64,000 bases of DNA, from assembly GCF_007096355.1 (NCBI RefSeq), contig NZ_VKDF01000017.1:1-64000 (forward strand), given 5' to 3'. Every line of letters starts with the position of its first letter. Positions within the stretch are counted from its first letter, which is position 1. The notes under the pieces are model-generated. The model was given only the letters and a program-made list of their open reading frames with translations. It did not search any database and was not told the DNA's origin. This DNA comes from Paracoccus sp. M683 (lineage in GTDB: Bacteria; Pseudomonadota; Alphaproteobacteria; Rhodobacterales; Rhodobacteraceae). A program made the translations under genes and the position numbers. Positions 61,104-64,000 of the stretch are shown here, piece after piece.

Positions 61104-61710
61104 ATGGCTTCTGCCGCGCCTCCTGAATGGATACGACGTCGGAGGCGACCATATGCGGCCTGTCGGTCTCTACCGCCTTCAGCGGCTCGACGGGCTTCAA
61201 TCCGGCCAGACAGTCGCGCGCGAGTTGCTGATACTCGGCAGTTCCGCGTGTTTTCCAAGCGACTTCCTTCTCGGTGACGTCGCGGATCACCCTTGCCGGC
61301 GATCCGACCACCATCGAGCGCGGTGGAATTATCGTTTCGCCCCGCACGAACGCCTGCGCGCCGACGATTGATTCCGCACCAAGCTCTACTCCATCCATGA
61401 TGACGGCATTCATCCCGACCAAGGCGTTCCGTCCCACTTTGCAACCGTGCAGGATCGCGCCGTGGCCGATATGACCGTCGGTGCCCACCATTGCCTCGCG
61501 GCCGGGAAAAGAATGGATGATGCAGTTGTCCTGCACATTGGCGCCATCCCCGATCACGATCCTGCCGAAATCGCCCCGCAGGCTTGCTCCGGGTCCGATA
61601 TAGCACCCATGACCCAGGATGACATTTCCGATCAGAACCGCCTGAGGATGGACATATGTATCCTCGGGCACAACGGGAACGAACCCTTTGAATTCATAAC
61701 AATACGCCAT
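61099..61710 (-). CDS. Gamma-carbonic-anhydrase-like hexapeptide-repeat protein (PaaY/CaiE type)
   Basis: This 203-residue protein has the left-handed beta-helix repeats of the gamma carbonic anhydrase family (VLIGNVILGHGCYIG, DGHIGHGAILHGCKVG), with His residues at the metal-site spacing and a C-terminal helix. PaaY-like members occur in phenylacetate and carnitine operons and may be thioesterases or metal-dependent hydrolases; CaiE is of uncertain function. AGGAGAGA precedes the ATG at 61710. It is divergent from the thiolase and shares its regulatory region. Confidence 0.82.
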   Translation of the reverse strand: MAYCYEFKGFVPVVPEDTYVHPQAVLIGNVILGHGCYIGPGASLRGDFGRIVIGDGANVQDNCIIHSFPGREAMVGTDGHIGHGAILHGCKVGRNALVGMNAVIMDGVELGAESIVGAQAFVRGETIIPPRSMVVGSPARVIRDVTEKEVAWKTRGTAEYQQLARDCLAGLKPVEPLKAVETDRPHMVASDVVSIQEARQKPS

Positions 61711-61836
61711 TATCTCTCCTTTTTGTGGGTTGGGATCCACTGGTTACCGGAACCAGACGTCAAACGCTCATCGACCGTCCAGTCGGGACCCGAAAGCCTG
61801 AAAGGTGCTGGCTTCCGGAACGCGCGATCACGAAAA

Positions 61837-61852
61837 TCAGTCATGTGTTAGC
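61837..61852. promoter_or_regulatory. Degenerate operator-like site
   Basis: TCAGTCA-TG-TGTTAGC: the right half nearly matches the consensus but the left half does not. It lies between operator O8 and the hexapeptide-repeat gene and could be a weak second site for that leftward gene. This could be chance. Confidence 0.3.
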
Positions 61853-61889
61853 AAATGACGCAAGCGCCCTAAATCACGGTTTAGCTATG

Positions 61890-61919
61890 TTGACAGTTAT
61901 CTAGGCTAAGCGCTAAAAT
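61890..61919 (+). promoter_or_regulatory. Candidate promoter for the thiolase unit
   Basis: TTGACA at 61890-61895 (perfect -35) and TAAAAT at 61914-61919 (5 of 6) are separated by 18 bases. The last -10 base is the first base of operator O8, so a bound repressor would block RNA polymerase. It is the best promoter-like pair I found in the window. Confidence 0.65.
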
Positions 61920-61934
61920 CAAACATATGTTAGA
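61919..61934. promoter_or_regulatory. Operator O8, TetR-type palindrome
   Basis: TCAAACA-TA-TGTTAGA, identical to O7. It directly follows the -10 element and lies 54 bases before the thiolase ATG at 61989. Confidence 0.8.
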
Positions 61935-61988
61935 AATTGAGATGGCTTCCCGTTCACAACAACCAGACCAAGCATGGGAGAGAGAGAA

Positions 61989-63173
61989 ATGAAAGACAAA
62001 GCCTATGTCGTCGGCGTCGGGATGGTCCCATTTCAGAAACCGGGAAAATCTGATAGCTATGATGTGATGGCGACCGCAGCCACCCGTTCTGCCCTGGCCG
62101 ATGCGGGTCTGGATTATGACAAGGTTCAGCAGGCCTATGTTGGCTATGTCTACGGCGACAGCACCTGTGGCCAGCGGGCCTTGTATCAAGTCGGCATGAC
62201 CGGCATCCCGGTTCTGAATGTGAACAACAACTGCTCGACCGGTTCGTCTGCCCTGTTCCTGGCCCGCCAGGCCGTTGAAAGCGGCGCAGTGGAATGTGCT
62301 CTGGCACTAGGGTTCGAGCAGATGCAGCCCGGCGCAATCGGCGCGATGTTCCACGATCGGGTCAGCCCGTTTGCGGCGTTCGACGAAGAAACCGACGCTC
62401 TGATCAGCAATCCCGATATTCCGCTGGCGCTGCGCTATTTCGGCGGCGCGGGCAAAGCGCATATGGAAGAGTTCGGCACTACGCTGGAAACCTTCGCGAA
62501 AATCCGCGCCAAGGCCAGTCGGCATGCGGCCAAGAACCCGGTGGCGCTGTTCCGGCAGGAAGTGACGCCAGAAGAAGTGATGGCGGCGCAGATCGTCTGG
62601 CCCGACGTCATGACCAAGCTGATGGCGTGCCCGCCGACCTGTGGCGCGGCTGCGGCAATCGTGTGCTCCAAGGCCTTCGCCGACAAGCACGGTCTGGACA
62701 GCTCGGTCCGCATTGCCGCTCAGGCCATGACGACGGACGGCCCGGAAACTTTCGGCGCGCATGACATGCGTGAGGTCGTCGGCTATTCGATGGCAAAACG
62801 TGCCGCGGATAAGGTCTATGAGGCGGCGGGCATCGGGCCTCAGGATGTGGACGTGGTAGAACTGCATGACTGTTTCGCCCATAACGAGCTGATCACCTAT
62901 GAGGCGCTTGGGCTTTGCCGTCGCGGTGATGCGGCGAAATTCGTCGACGATGGCGACAACACATATGGCGGCAAATACGTGACTAATCCGTCGGGCGGGC
63001 TGTTGTCCAAGGGGCATCCGCTCGGGGCGACCGGCCTTGCCCAATGCACCGAGCTAGTCCAGCAGCTGCGCGGGCAGGCCGACGCCCGGCAGGTCGATGG
63101 CGCGCGGCTGGCGCTCCAGCATAATCTGGGTCTCGGCGGAGCTTGTGTGACCACGCTTTATGAAAAGGCGTGA
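61989..63173 (+). CDS. SCP-x-type thiolase with intact active site
   Basis: This 394-residue thiolase has the nucleophile Cys82 in NNNCSTGSSA, the His of GHPLGATG and the second Cys in NLGLGGACVTTLY, so it should cleave 3-oxoacyl-CoA with CoA. It is of the sterol-carrier-protein-x/lipid-transfer branch, whose members accept branched chains. It is the only thiolase with a complete active site in the window. The ATG at 61989 follows GGGAGAGAG. Confidence 0.87.
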   Translation: MKDKAYVVGVGMVPFQKPGKSDSYDVMATAATRSALADAGLDYDKVQQAYVGYVYGDSTCGQRALYQVGMTGIPVLNVNNNCSTGSSALFLARQAVESGAVECALALGFEQMQPGAIGAMFHDRVSPFAAFDEETDALISNPDIPLALRYFGGAGKAHMEEFGTTLETFAKIRAKASRHAAKNPVALFRQEVTPEEVMAAQIVWPDVMTKLMACPPTCGAAAAIVCSKAFADKHGLDSSVRIAAQAMTTDGPETFGAHDMREVVGYSMAKRAADKVYEAAGIGPQDVDVVELHDCFAHNELITYEALGLCRRGDAAKFVDDGDNTYGGKYVTNPSGGLLSKGHPLGATGLAQCTELVQQLRGQADARQVDGARLALQHNLGLGGACVTTLYEKA

Positions 63174-63197
63174 CAGCACCTATCGGGAGGAGAAAAC

Positions 63198-64000
63198 ATG
63201 ACTGGAAATCTTGACGGGCGCGTTGCGCTGGTCTCCGGTTCGGGCCGAGGTATCGGTCGCGAGATCGCGCTCAAGCTGGCCTCGGAAGGGGCGCGCGTGG
63301 TGGTCAACGATCTGGATGCCGACCCGGCCAATGACACCGCCGAGGCGATTCGTGCGGCTGGCGGCGAAGCAATGGTTTGCGCCGGCAGCGTTACTGAAGA
63401 CGGTTTTGCCGAACGTTTCATCAAAACGGGCGTGGACAGCTTTGGCGGACTGGACATCATCGTGAACAATGCCGGCTACACTTGGGACAGCGTCGTTCAG
63501 AAGATGACCGATGAACAGTGGCAGGCGATCATCGACGTTCACCTGACCGCGCCCTTCAGGATTCTGCGCGCCGCCCAGCCGGTGATCAGCGCCAAGGCCA
63601 AAGAAGAGGCTGCTGCAGGGCAGGAAGTGTTCCGCAAGGTGGTGAATATCTCATCCATCGCGGGGACCGGCGGTAATGCCGGCCAGATCAACTACGCCGC
63701 CGCCAAGGCCGGTATTCTGGGTGTCACCCGGACGATGGCCAAGGAATGGGGCCGCTACAAGGTCAATGTCAACGCGGTGGCCTTTGGCCCGATCCGCACG
63801 CGGCTGACCGAGGGCAGCGCCAAAGGCGACAGCACGATCAAGGTGGAAGACAAAGAGATCAAGGTTGGTGTGAACCCCGATCTCTTGTCCCAGATGGAGC
63901 GCATGATCCCGCTGGGCCGGGTCGGCACTCCGGAAGAGGCCGCCAGTGCGGTCTATTTGTTCTGCACGCCCGAATCGAACTTCATTTCGGGTCAGCATAT
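63198..64000 (+). CDS. SDR 3-oxoacyl reductase-like, cut by the right edge
   Basis: The frame runs from the ATG at 63198 (behind GGGAGGAG) to the window end without a stop, giving about 267 residues. SGSGRGIGRE, NNAGYTWDSV, NISSIAGTGG with Ser, and YAAAK with Tyr/Lys make it a classical SDR of the FabG type. An insert of about 10 residues (AKAKEEAAAG) follows the fourth helix. The final residues NFISGQH show it is nearly complete; only a few residues should be missing. It is co-directional with the thiolase and is probably a 3-hydroxyacyl-CoA dehydrogenase. Confidence 0.85.
   Translation, partial: MTGNLDGRVALVSGSGRGIGREIALKLASEGARVVVNDLDADPANDTAEAIRAAGGEAMVCAGSVTEDGFAERFIKTGVDSFGGLDIIVNNAGYTWDSVVQKMTDEQWQAIIDVHLTAPFRILRAAQPVISAKAKEEAAAGQEVFRKVVNISSIAGTGGNAGQINYAAAKAGILGVTRTMAKEWGRYKVNVNAVAFGPIRTRLTEGSAKGDSTIKVEDKEIKVGVNPDLLSQMERMIPLGRVGTPEEAASAVYLFCTPESNFISGQH

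Noticed and set aside
1..64000. tRNA, rRNA, CRISPR arrays, riboswitches, integrase or replication genes
   Set aside because: Scanned for cloverleaf-like or repeated spacer patterns and for recombinase or replication motifs; none seen apart from the two IS110 pieces.

Overview
The window is a densely packed catabolic island of acyl-CoA chemistry from what looks like a GC-rich alphaproteobacterium. The electron-transfer-flavoprotein pair, LIV-type ABC transporter and CaiB/BaiF proteins resemble those of the Rhodobacteraceae/Roseobacter group; this placement is by recognition only. There are no rRNA or tRNA genes, no CRISPR array and no gene-free stretch longer than about 300 bases. Almost every gene encodes CoA-ester chemistry: four CaiB/BaiF-type proteins (one an alpha-methylacyl-CoA racemase by its His/Asp pair), nine acyl-CoA dehydrogenase genes (one frameshifted), five crotonase-fold hydratases, six SDR-type proteins plus one NmrA-type, five acyl-CoA ligase-type enzymes, three hot-dog thioesterases, three MaoC/hydratase-2 genes (one truncated), two thiolase-fold proteins, an HMG-CoA-lyase-like enzyme, a citryl-CoA-lyase-like enzyme, an AtuA (DUF1446) protein and two separate biotin-dependent acyl-CoA carboxylases.

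Layout. 1-139: end of an IS110-type insertion sequence running off the left edge. 238-2612: CoA-transferase and acyl-CoA dehydrogenase. 2718-16440: SDR, an ABC importer (two ATPases, two permeases, two substrate-binding proteins) with an embedded acyl-CoA synthetase, two crotonases, etfBA and a frameshifted acyl-CoA dehydrogenase. 16456-18785 (minus): two CoA-transferases. 18888-22448 (plus): Zn-ribbon/OB protein, Cys-less thiolase-fold protein, hydratase 2, racemase. 22515-28004 (plus): transglutaminase-like protein, MaoC, a two-subunit-type acyl-CoA dehydrogenase, crotonase, ligase. 28045-28465: an IS110 remnant fused to a truncated dehydratase gene. 28477-40493 (minus): a tightly overlapped ten-gene operon with the first carboxylase. 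40588-44164 (plus): old-yellow-enzyme-type dienoyl-CoA reductase and acyl-CoA ligase. 44186-49034 (minus): thioesterase, AraC, NmrA-type protein, ligase, BadH-like SDR. 49126-50481: a double TetR regulator. 50500-55485 (minus): thioesterases, hydratase, SDR and two isovaleryl-type acyl-CoA dehydrogenases. 55587-60980 (plus): AtuA plus the second, three-part carboxylase. 61099-64000: hexapeptide-repeat protein, thiolase and an SDR cut by the right edge.

What ties it together is a 16-bp palindrome, consensus TCTAACA-NN-TGTTAGA, present eight times (203, 2660, 18822, 22481, 40535, 49101, 55531, 61919), each time in the short gap ahead of a transcription unit or between divergent units. One copy lies directly upstream of the only TetR-type gene here, which encodes two complete TetR repressors fused head to tail. 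I infer one regulon controlled by this natural single-chain pseudo-dimer.

I infer that the substrate is an imported branched or alicyclic carboxylic acid, possibly isoprenoid-derived. The basis is the racemase, two carboxylases of the kind that deal with beta-methyl branches, AtuA, the HMG-CoA-lyase-like enzyme, a BadH-like alcohol dehydrogenase, a cyclohexanecarboxyl-CoA-dehydrogenase-like enzyme with Asp at the usual Glu position, and no oxygenase. The actual substrate cannot be read from the sequence. The island shows decay: an amber codon in one signal peptide, one frameshift, and one IS-associated gene truncation.
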